A stretch of 64,000 bases of DNA, from positions 975,433-1,039,432 of the forward strand of contig CM032818.1 of the NCBI GenBank assembly GCA_019155185.1, given 5' to 3'. Both the position numbers and the translations under genes were made by a program. Positions 49,504 to 59,932 of the stretch are shown in pieces; position 1 is the stretch's first letter; each line of letters begins with the position of its first letter. This DNA is from Beaufortia kweichowensis (Eukaryota > Chordata > Actinopteri > Cypriniformes > Gastromyzontidae). Under the pieces are notes generated by a model. It ran no database searches and was not told where the DNA came from. It was given only the letters and a program-made list of their open reading frames with translations.

Positions 49504-52500
49504 ATGTCAAGGCACCATTTAACGAATGTTCCCTTTGGCTTCTGCTTATTCATCTATTACGGTAGGTCCGGATTTAACCTACTTTCACTTTTGTCATTAA
49601 AAAGCGCAAATCTGTAGCAATGTAGGAATGTAGAAATAATCTGGGATTTTACACTTTTTGGATTTAAAATGCATGGCAGGGTAGGCTTCTGTAGAGCTAA
49701 GCCTACCCTGCCATGTATTTTAAATCCAAAAAGTGTAAAATACCAAATTATTTCTACATTCCTACAGTATGTGGAGACTATAGCAATTGCAAATATATAT
49801 CTTTGTGTGAGATCTCATTTCCAACACGACAGAAAAGTTCTTATGTGTTTCTGAATAAAGGAAAATGGAAAAAGATGCAATCCACATCTGTGCATCTGTA
49901 CATCAGACATGAGAGGGCCAGAGTTTCCATGCATGAACTTTCACAGAGTTTCAGACAAAGCTGATTGTGAATCTCCACCCCGCACTTCTTTGACCCACCG
50001 CCAAATGTTCTCTGGTTTGTTACTTTGATTTGAGTGACGTAACACTCCGCCAATCAGAAGTGATGAAGTTTTCTTTTGCTCTTATAGCGGTTTCTGATTG
50101 CACTCCAGGAAAAAACTGGACAATTGCGTCGTTCCTTCAAGCACACACCGCAAATATGTTATGCTGGTAACGATCAATAATAAAGTGTTATTATGTGTTT
50201 TCTTATTTCACAATCAGAATGAGCTTTATGGCCAGGTATGTTTACACATACGAGGAATTTGTTACAGTGACAGAAGCTCCACAGTGTTACAGAATGACAG
50301 CGACAGGACAAGACACAGATGATAAAAATATTCAAGGAATACTATACAAATACACAATATAGACAATAGTGCAAAAATAGCAGGAATAACAATACATAAT
50401 AAGACAGTTGAATGCACATTTATGATATGTGCAAATTGAATTATAAATAAGTAGTGTTATAAGTAAGTCATGTATTAAAGTGTTGTGTGTGTTCCATGTT
50501 TGTCAAGTATTTGGAACTATACCAACACCAAAGGGAATAAAAATTGGGATTGTTATATAAATCTAAACGAAAGATTTGTGAACTCATGTGTATTTTAGGA
50601 GTCACATCAATACCAGCTGTGTCCCCCCCACTTTTCTAATGGCTGATACATCCCTGCTGGAGACACCATGACTTTCACTTTAAACAGGAGGAGCTTAAAC
50701 CCCAACAAAAGCCCACATTAATGAAAAACACAGATTGCCACGTAAGCACTGCAGCTACATTCTGAACAATGGAAGATGGGGAAAAAGTACGAGACTTGAA
50801 TCTTTTGCACATTTTCACACGGGGCTAGACTGTTTACGTCATTGCTCTATTCTATTTTATTCTATTCTATCCGTTGATGACTAATTGCTCAGAGTTTGAT
50901 TATATTAATAAAGCTTTATTGTAATGCATAATTGTATAAAAACATTTATAAATACTGATTTGTGAGGAACAAAATAAAAGCCAAACAAATATTCCCTGAT
51001 AATATGTCCTTAAAGTTAATTTAATAAAAATCTTCAGTCTGTTTGTCACTATCTAGAGCTGTAATTTGTGTGAAATCTCTTTGTGTTTCAGGTGTGTTTG
51101 GTGGTGATGAAGTGAAGTCAGTGTCAGTGATGGAGGGAGATTCTGTTACTCTAAACACTGATCTTACTGACATACAGACACGTGATCATCATATAAAGTG
51201 GATATTTAAAGGGTCTCTTATAGCTGAAATCGAAATAAAGGCCAATGTGAACTGTATATATAATGATACTGGTGGGAGGTTCAGAAACAAACTCCAGCTG
51301 AACAATCAAACTGGATCTCTCATCATCACAAACATCAGCATCACAAACTCTGGACTTTATAAACTACAGATCAACAACAGCCACAAAACAAAAAATGTTA
51401 CCGTCTATGGTGAGTTTGCTTAACACACGCTACTAATAACATAAATATAATTTATTTACTGATTTCAGTTCTTGCTGACAAATGCAATATATTGAAATAG
51501 ACTAGTGTTTCTCAGTAATGTACATTTTTGTCATCTAAGTTGAACACTCCTAGAGTCCTGGAGACCTTAAAAGTATGAATGTTGAATTATTAGACAAAGT
51601 TATTGTGATATCTAACGGAACTTTAAAATGATTTACTTACAGTTTTGTTTCTCTTCTGTTTTCTAGCTCGTCTGCCTGTTCCTGTCATCATCAGAAATTC
51701 TTCACAATGTTCTTCATCATCATCATCATCATCAATCTCATCCTGTGTGTTGTTGTGTTCAGTGATGAATGTGTCACATGTGTCTCTCTCCTGGTATAAA
51801 GGAAACAGTTTATTGTCCAGCATCAGTGTGTCTGATCTCAACATCAGACTCTCTCTATCTCTGGAGGTGGAATATCAGGATACAAACACATACAGCTGTG
51901 TGATCAACAATCCCATCACAAACCACACACAACATCTCAACATCACTGATGTCTGTCACACGTGTTCAGGTAGGACAGCCTTTGATGTTTATTTTGGATG
52001 ATTTTTTTTGTGTTCTCCTGAACTTTCTCAATCATGTTGATTTTAAAGAGTGTCATTCAATTACAATACATTTTATTTTACAGATTTAAACATTGTTCCT
52101 GTAGTATGTGTTTTGGTCTGTCTTTTTGTTCTTGTTGCTGTGGTGTATTGTTTGTGGCGGAAAAGGAAAAATGCAAATCAAGGGGGCAAGTATCACCTAC
52201 AGCTGATATATTTGTGCCCTTTTATTACAAATGTGAAACACAAAATGGCTTATAATCTCCAAAACCATATATAAATGAAGGCTGTCAGTCAGGTAGGGTC
52301 ATTATCATCACTCTTAATTTGTGTGTTCTGCAGATGTCAGTGGAGATGCCAGTTATACAGCTGCACAAGACCACGGTAGTTAAAGCTTTATATTTTCACA
52401 GTATACAGTTGGTGTGTGTCTTTTGTGTTCGTCTTTCCTTCACATCTACATCAAGTTTATCAAAACATTTGATCATAAATGTATCATTTATCGTCTAAAG

Positions 52501-53002
52501 CACTCAACAAACACGGTTATGCCATCTTTTCCTATCATTGTTACATGCACTGCTGTCACATGTTTAGCATGTCAGCAGCGAGTGGTTCACATGTGATAAA
52601 CAGATAGACTGACACAATTTCACAATTCAATTCACACATCCAAACTTAACTTAAGGATAGCAGGAGTGAAAAAGCTTTAGATAACACCTTATAGGGTAAC
52701 ATGCTATGCACAATTTTCCGGTTGCAGATCCCCCGCAGCAGGGAAGCTTTGTGACTCTGAGATGGCAAAGTCACAAGACAAAACACCGCTCAACTGTTCC
52801 GATAACAGCTTTGAACAGGTTTTTCCCACACGGAGACTCACCCACTGAGAAACCTGTCGAAAGTGCCGCATCTACAGAGAACACATCAGACAACGTGCCC
52901 AATAGACACAGAGACTTTCTGTTACACTACAATCCATTCAAAAGGTCTGCACATGTTGGTATCTCAAACAAACTGACGAATTTATTCACAAGTACATTTT
53001 GA
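49504..53002 (+). CDS. Receptor I: SLAM/CD2-family-like with long non-ITSM tail
   Basis: Exons: signal candidate 49504-49561 (hydrophobic FGFCLFIYYG end, phase-1 donor gtaggt), V-like 51092-51409, C2 51667-51969, transmembrane 52084-52185, tail 52334-52375, tail 52728-53002. The V domain is distinct (GGDEVKSV start, IKWIFKGSLIAEI, then NVNCIYNDTGGRF), with one cysteine in the C' region. The C2 exon has an eight-serine run and HVSLSWYKG. The membrane exon ends in a GC donor (gggg then gcaagt) after a basic WRKRKNANQ. The tail contains DASYTAAQDHG and a basic/Ser-rich stretch ending LHYNPFKRSAHV and NLFTSTF; no TxYxxV or ITIM is present. The first exon is the least certain part because the intron is 1.5 kb and no other leader was found. 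Confidence 0.72.
49621..49766. repeat. Near-perfect 68-bp inverted repeat (hairpin)
   Basis: Left arm 49621-49688 and right arm 49699-49766 are reverse complements apart from a few mismatches, separated by a 10-base loop (ctgtagagct). It lies in the first intron of receptor I. A related but unpaired left-arm sequence occurs near 54,925-54,960. It could be a small foldback element or a hairpin RNA precursor. Confidence 0.8.
50210..50400. repeat. Interspersed repeat typical of cyprinid fish
   Basis: The string of words atgagctttatggccagg, tttacacatacgagg and cagcgacaggacaagacac is one I associate with a widespread carp/zebrafish interspersed repeat. No coding part is included. It lies in intron 1 of receptor I. 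Confidence 0.45.
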
Positions 53003-55559
53003 TTTAAATAGTTACCATAAAGGACTATTTCATATCTTAAACTGATTGCTTTTATCTTTCTGATAGGGCGAGGCACACCACATGAAGATAACTTGATCTG
53101 AAGATGAATCTGAACTAAAGATGGCTTTATAAATATTGTCTGGCCTTGATTCCAGGCAATCCTGTATACTTTTGAGATACTGTGATCTGAAGCCAAAAAC
53201 ACTGGAAAATTTAGTCCAGGAAAGATTGGGATCAATCCCAGACCACGTCTCTCCGTAAAGTAGCTATTGTGTGACTATTTACTGGTGGATTTAACTCCGT
53301 AGTTGGTACTTTGACACCAGTGGTAATTATTATTGCACAACCTTTTAACATGTGTTCCTTTATTATGTTTACATTAACATTTGTATTTATCAAAAGCGCA
53401 GTGCATTCAAGCTATACGTTTCATCGGTATGTGTGTTTCCTTGCATATTATATGTGATCCTGACATGTTCATGTGAATATCTTTATTATAAGTGTTGAAA
53501 TGTACCAAGTGCAGAATGAAGTAGGTCTTAGTTTTATTATATTATAATGGTGCTGACAAAAGTTATAAACTCGGTGCAAAACACCTGTGTACATTACAAG
53601 GTGAAAACAAGACTGATTTGCAGTAGTTAACCTAATGGCATTGTTTTCCTGTGGTATTTGTAATCTTTGTTATAAGTCTGGGGCCTTGTTAAATAATTTG
53701 GCCCATTATGATGTGGTCTGTTATCATATCTGCCATTCTGAAATTAAATTTTTACTATAGATATTGCATGGTCTGCATTTATTTTAAAATAGGTATATAA
53801 TCATGTTTGAGAGGTGTAACAACAACTGCTCAAATCATTTGACTCAAATATTTATGACATATTTTACAAACCAGTTGCAAATGTTTGCATATTAAAGTTT
53901 ACTAAACTAAGTTTTAACTAAAACTAACTCTGACTATACATACCCTTAATGCTGTAATTTATAGTTTTTGCTTAAGAATAAATAAGTCTCATTATCTTAC
54001 ACCGATTCACAATGATAAGCTGCTAATAATAATGATTTATAACATGAGCTGTCTGCAAATGTGTGGGAATTGTCAGCTTGGCATGGTTTCAAACCATGAC
54101 TGTTTAAGGTTCAGGAGGTATCATCTTGTGTTTCCTGTTTCAGTGGTGCAGCTGATCAGTTTTCTTTTTGCAATTTCACTAAATTTTCTTATTGAAGAAA
54201 CCATTTTTAACCATTTTACTGTTCAATTAAAAACAGTAGTACTTGAACGAACAATCCTACCACTACAACAAAATTTTATATTTTTGTTTATAAAATATAT
54301 TTTTTATATGCCATCCTTTTATTTATGTATTTAAGTACTCAAGTAACAGATTGTGTCGCACAGTTTCATTTCATAGCAGTGATTTCTCACTTTTTCACTT
54401 GACACCTGTACTGGAAAATTATATCACCTTTAAGATTAGACAGAGAGAGTGATGACTCATTACAACAGTTAAAATGAACAGCTAAAAAAATTAAAAATAT
54501 GAGAATATTTTGCATTTTCTAGGGTGAAAATAAAGCTATTAAATTAACATATTTAACAGCATGTTTGAGGTTTCATGTCTAACCAAATCTGCTGTCTAGC
54601 GACACCTGCTGCTCGAAAACATGTATCGTACAATTTACAAACAAGTTGCAAATGTTTTCGTAAAATGTAAAAATCGTTCAAAGCCACTAAACTACAAATC
54701 TGTAAAATATTTTTCTTAATTAATGTATACTTTACACATGTTTAAGTTACAGAGGCCTGCTTATAAAAATAAAATAATATAACTTTGATAAGGATAAAGA
54801 TGAAGTCTTTGTTTCACACACTCACTCTTGGATTTGGATTTACTTTTCGTTTTGTTATTTAAATTAAATAACAACTAAAGTTGTCCAAAAGTAAGCCATA
54901 TTTAAAGATTGTGGCACTTTTTAGATTTAAAATGCACGGAAGTGTATATGCTTCTGTAGGGCTGTATGGGAGATTGGAGCAAATGTAATTTTTCGTGCTC
55001 TCATTTCCAACAGCAATAAAGAGCTTTTGTGTTCCCATGACTTTCTGAAAGACGAAAAATAGTCTTTAGGACAATTAAATTTTTGGAAGCTTCATCAGAA
55101 CCCCCTGGGAACAGTCCAACATTTTTACATATATATCATATCAAGATATGTGATATGATATGTAATTCTCTTTTTAAATACATTATTCTGCATTTGTTTG
55201 TAATTTCAGCACTATATGAAATGTCTTCAACAAAGTTTGAGTGGAGCACGTTTACGTAATCTGCTTGTAGGAAGCAGACATGTCAAGTTCTTTACCAATT
55301 CCACCAAAAAGCCTTAAAATCATAATTATTTACACACAAGTACAACCACAGACAGGAAAAGTATTCATATCTCAAATATTTTTTTTCGTTTCAAATGGCT
55401 TAAACAACAGCTTCACAACTGCCAATTAAGGGTCAACAACAACGTACGAACAAAATTAAACAAAGATTTTAATTTCCTAAAAGTATCACATGATTTATAT
55501 CTGACATATAATGTAATTCCTGTACTGAGTTTGTACGTCACCTCTCTTCCTGTCTCCGT
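53003..55559. other. Region between receptor I and orphan exons J
   Basis: No supported gene. The first part is 3' UTR of I; a possible extra acceptor at about 53,067 (tctgatag) would add a very short coding piece. A block at about 54,920-55,070 resembles 49,660-49,850 and includes the catttccaacac/agc, agagcttttgtg and tgactttctgaaag words also seen at 49,130, pointing to duplication of the I 5' region. Confidence 0.4.
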
Positions 55560-55740
55560 CTTACTTTCACTTTCATCAGACACTCGCTATTGATTCAGAT
55601 GGGCGTCAATCATCGCTGGCGTCACCACGTGAGTGGAGACTCACGAGACTATTGGCTAATTTGGACAACTTCCAGTTTCGGACACGCCCAATCACTGTGG
55701 ATCCCGCCCCCCGAGAGGCTGTGGCTATACCACCCGGTTG
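55560..55740 (+). promoter_or_regulatory. Promoter-like block with IRF element upstream of orphan exons J
   Basis: The reverse complement of 55,563-55,574 is GAAAGTGAAAGT, a good interferon-regulatory-factor/ISRE-type site. It is followed by agacactcgctattg, shared with the I promoter, then further CCAAT-type boxes near 55,650 and 55,690 and a G/C-rich ccgccccccgag. It is the most promoter-like sequence in 53-58 kb, yet no signal exon follows. Confidence 0.5.
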
Positions 55741-55955
55741 TGTTTTTTTATTAATCTGTTGATCTCTAATCTCTTATTCTGTAGTAGTTATAATGGTATT
55801 TAAAAAATATACCAACATCTAAATTTAGCCTTGGTGTACTCTGAAAAGGCAACAAAATAATATTTGGATAGATCTTATATTTACTCAACATTATAAAAGT
55901 CTAATAAATTTAAACTATGTGAAATTAATTAAACTTCTATCTATATACGTTACAG

Positions 55956-56391
55956 AACATCTTCAGCTCATGCAGATAATAGTTGGTGGTTCTGTGGTGC
56001 TGCTGATGGTGGTTGTTGTTTTAATAGTTGTGTCGTACTGCTTCTACAAAATGAAAACCAGCCGAGCAAACCAGGCAAGTGTTTACAAGCAATAATAAAA
56101 TCTTGTTTTTAATTGTAATTAATTGGGATTTAGATATTTTTAAAATATATGTACATAGAGAAGTTTACTTGAAATACCACACCCATGTGAAAAAAAACCC
56201 ATCACTCATCTGTTCTTCCTTTAAATGTTTATTCTGTCTCTCGTTTTGTTATTCAGGCTCAAGTCCCTCCATTAGAAAAGGAGTTAGCTTTGATTCCAGA
56301 AAATACTGGCGAAACTTTTGTGGATGCAAGAAGAAACCTCAAATTTATTACACAGAGAAACCTGTTACTCTCCATACAACAGCAGTTTTAG
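55956..56391 (+). pseudogene. Orphan exons J: transmembrane and tail of a lost receptor
   Basis: Exon 55956-56074 follows an acceptor (tatatacgttacag) in phase 1, like other transmembrane exons of the cluster, and encodes a long Val/Leu/Ile helix after QIIVGGS, ending SYCFYKMKTSRANQ. It uses a GC donor (ccag then gcaagt), as do A, B, D, H and I. Unlike them it ends in phase 0. The next exon, 56257-56391, continues in frame from AQVPPLEKEL to a stop. No leader, V or C2 exon lies within the 2.9 kb upstream. It may be a gene remnant or an alternative 3' end for receptor I. Confidence 0.5.
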
Positions 56392-57667
56392 TCAAAGAGG
56401 ATATATTTTAAGTATTTGGGTCGCCGCTGTCCTCTTCACCTAAAACATTGACTGATATTATTTATTATTTGTGCCTATACTGAGACTTTATGTCAATTGC
56501 TTTGTAGCAGTTGTGAAATCTGATTGAAGAGTGTCAACATTAACCACAGAGACCTTGTTTCTAAGCTATTATTCTAAGTGTCATAGAAATCCTTATAACG
56601 CTTCTTATGTATTCCCTGGTCATGCCAAGATCTTTTTGCATGCTTGTTTTTTTAATTTTACAAATCAATTGTACATGCACTTAAGTTCTACGATTATGGT
56701 CATCTTTCATTTACAGAGCATTGCGCTAGCATCACCAAGGTTGTGGGGTTGATCCCAGAAACATACACACAAAAGACATGTATGAATTAAATAAGTAAAT
56801 ATGTAAGTTGCTTTGGGTAAAAGATGTATTATGATGTGGAGTGATTTACGTTTTATCATATCATATTAATGTCCAAAAACATTTCATTTCATGACACTGT
56901 TTTGTTTTTATAGTTTTCTTAATAAAGGAAAGGAATTTGAAAGTATTCTCAGTTAAGTGAAAATATTTTCCTTTGCTAAATTGTGTCAAATACAGTATAT
57001 TGTGTTGAACAATAACGCTACACTTTACCATTACTTTGAATGTTACATTATAAACATTAACACTATGCATAATTGGTTTACATAACAAATTAATATTTTT
57101 TATTTTTACTTTCCAGCTTCAAATGGCATACGCCTCTAAAACATTAGGTGGCAGTAGATGAACAGCAGAGAGAAATGCAAGACGTTCCTGGTCTTGAGAG
57201 TGCTACACAATTCATTTGAGTGATTTTTAAAAGTAATTGTTAAACCTGAAGTTTAAACAAAATTATTATAATAAAACACACGCATGCTATTTTTGTGTTA
57301 AAATTTGGATTAAATTGGGTCAAAAAAGCTCTGAAACAGATTGTGGTTAACACCTCATAAAACATTATGATAGGTAAGACCTTAAATAGACGAACACTGA
57401 CTGTGTTAAACATAATACAAATGTGTTATGTGTAACTTATCTAAACCTTACACAGATTGTGCTGTTTTTAACACAATATTTTAGAGTGTCCAAGACTAGA
57501 CAAATGTTTGTTCTTCCGAAGATATTCACAGAAAAACCACACATAAACAAGCTCAACGCAGATTAACGTCTCCTCCGTTCTGCCATTATTAACACGGACA
57601 TGTTTTGAGTTTGAGATTCATGTTTAATGCATACACACAACATTATGAAAAAGATTCAGATTCTTCC
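56392..57667. other. Intergenic after J
   Basis: No supported gene. A low-copy-looking repeat at about 57,295-57,492 has opposed ttgtgttaaaat / ttttaacacaatatttta ends, similar in style to 62,300-62,450, and is probably a MITE. Confidence 0.4.
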
Positions 57668-58089
57668 TCATTGTTTTATACCACATGCAAACAAAGAGAA
57701 AGAGAAAGAGAAGCCTGGCATAAATAGAAAGTAAAACTGACCATCCTGAATCTGCATACTGATAATGCTGATAAACAAGGCAGGCAAAATGACACGTACC
57801 AAAACACAGACACCTGTTAAGTTCACTGTCTTTTCAGAGATACAAGCATGCTTGATCATTCTGTCCAGTGAGCACAAATAATCAAGGACTATTGTGAAAA
57901 GAAAAAAGGTGAACATGCATTTAGTGGATTCCAAGATTTCCCATTTGGCCAATTCACTTTCCAGACCAAAGCTCCACATGTGCACACATGATTTTGCTCA
58001 GTTCCATTAGACTGTTGGAGTAAAAGATCTCTCTGATCTACAGGAAACACTGGTGTACTAGAAACCCAGCTGTAAAAGATCTTACACAA
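57668..58089 (-). other. Possible coding exon(s) of an unrecognised membrane protein
   Basis: A 105-codon minus-strand frame (57985-57668) includes a hydrophobic stretch around VCVLVRVILPALFISIISM preceded by SEKTVNLTG, and an overlapping frame upstream contains NGTEQNHVCTC and a possible acceptor (ttttacag) near 58,075. Hydrophobicity and the acceptor suggest a membrane-protein exon, but no family is recognised and neither frame starts convincingly. A weakly similar stretch lies at about 62,600-62,700. It could be a chance frame. Confidence 0.25.
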
Positions 58090-58506
58090 TAAAAAATGTT
58101 CATTTCAGTCAATAGCAGAGATCAGCACATTTAAAAAGTCATCGGATGTGTGTAATTTAAACAGTCCATTATACACAAAAATAATAAACATTTGTTTTTC
58201 TGAATTTGGGAGTACCTTTTTTATAACTGTCTTAAAATGTATAGATTGTTTTCAGGAAATGACTTTGGGACTTTGACATTGGAAGACAAACAAGCACATG
58301 TGAGAGGTGTTTGTTTTTAAATGGCAAGGGTGTGGTTGTTTCACTTGGGCTTTAAGAGAAATCACGTGGTTTAAAAAAAACAATCTTTTCTTCCAGGAGA
58401 TTATTCTCACTGCCTAATGTATATGACATGTGGCTCAAACTTAAAAATTAGATAAGTAAAATAGCAGTTCTTTAATTCAGACAGTGGACATACTATACTG
58501 TTAATA

Positions 58507-58535
<29 letters not shown>

Positions 58536-58545
<10 letters not shown>

Positions 58546-58940
58546 TTGTGGACAAAAATATTGGCAAATATGAGCAAAGACAGTTGTAAAAATAAATCTG
58601 GATTGTTTCTTCTTTTGATCTTTGACACAAAAATACAATGTTTCATTAAAGCGAAACTATTGAAAGTGGGGGGAAAATCACATCATGAAATGTTTTTCTT
58701 AAATGCACAATGATTGACACAATTATTGGCACAGAAGAAACATTTACATTTTCTTAGCACACAAAGGTGAATAGAAACATGATGTTGTCAAGTCATGACT
58801 TTCTGTTTTCAACGAGAACATACTTCAGGGAAATTTCACTCATAGGTATTTCTAGGTGTGCCAATAATTGTGTCCAACATGCATTTAAGAAAACCCTTTT
58901 TTCATTATATGCTCCCCCCCCCCACTTGTGTTTTTATTAC
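58536..58940. mobile_element. Non-autonomous Tc1-like element with internal inverted repeats
   Basis: The left end, tacagttgtggacaaaaata, after a TA run, is typical of fish Tc1-like ends. Internally, about 58,665-58,735 and 58,853-58,935 are inverted copies built on tgacacaattattggcac. No transposase frame is present, and the right outer end was not recognised, so this is probably a deletion derivative. Confidence 0.6.
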
Positions 58941-59289
58941 TGTTATATGGCAAAATTCAAGATTTAAATTTTTCTACACATATTTTTCCAGAAGATTTTC
59001 AGATGTCCACCAGTAAGGTTACAATGTACAGGATGATGCACTAATGTTGCTTGTAGTGACTGACGTGCAACTGTGCTATCAAAGCCCATGCATATACATC
59101 TTTTGAATAGATATAATAGTAACCTTCAGACAGAAAATATAAAAAAGCATTTGTTGAGTTTAAAATTAATTTTTAATTCAAGTTTAAAATATTCATTACC
59201 CATATACATGACCCTAAGCTACATAATCTACATAAGGATGTGTGGTACAAGTATATCAATCAATAAATGTGTCAACATAATTGTCATGT

Positions 59290-59679
59290 TTTAGTACGTG
59301 TTAAAGTTTAAGAGACTTTTTTTTACAGTACATGTTAAAGTTTAAGAGACTTTTTTTACAGTACATGTTAAAGTTTAAGAGACTTTTTTTACAGTACATG
59401 TTAAAGTTTCAGAGACTTTTTTTACAGTACATGTTAAAGTTTCAGAGACTTTTTACAGTACATGTTAAAGTTTCAGAGACTTTTTACAGTACATGTTAAA
59501 GTTTCAGAGACTTTTTTTACAGTACATGTTAAAGTTTCAGAGACTTTTTTTACAGTACATGTTAAAGTTTCAGAGACTTTTTTACAGTACATGTTAAAGT
59601 TTCAGAGACTTTTTTTACAGTACATGTTAAAGTTTCAGAGACTTTTTTACAGTACATGTTAAAGTTTAAGAGACTTTTT
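59290..59679. repeat. Minisatellite, about 32-bp unit, about 12 copies
   Basis: The unit is roughly acagtacatgttaaagttt followed by (a/c)agagacttttt with a variable T run. Outer copies carry aagag, inner copies cagag, and the T tract varies in length, which shifts the period between about 29 and 34. The open frames across it are repeat translations, not genes. Confidence 0.92.
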
Positions 59680-59932
59680 GACTAAGATTTAAAAAAGTAT
59701 TTACTACTAAACATAGGCATAAACTGAAAAAGCAATGAAGTAATCAAAAGAAACATTTGGATATACAGAAGAACAGCTATAACTACAGCTTGATTTTTAC
59801 AAGACTTCATATCAGATGTCAATAAACTTAAACAAAAAAATATTTTTGAATGTGAAATTAATTGAATATTTAGATACAGAAATAGTATCCTAATGACACA
59901 GTCAAACGCAACTTTTATTAATGTTTGACTTT

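Noticed and set aside
3354..51844. A minus-strand frame starting MLRSDTLMLDNKLFPLYQ found at eight places
   Set aside because: It is the antisense reading of the nearly invariant C2 exons. Its repetition comes from exon similarity; it has no independent splice sites or start context.
3392..53002. Assignment of the receptors to NITRs, TCR/Ig or other rearranging genes
   Set aside because: No J segments, recombination signals or V-domain cysteine pair are present. The V-without-cysteines plus C2-with-extra-cysteines plan and TxYxxV tails fit the CD2/SLAM family better.
59290..59679. CRISPR-like array
   Set aside because: The units are contiguous with no unique spacers, in a vertebrate sequence. 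It is a minisatellite, and the frames across it are repeat translations.
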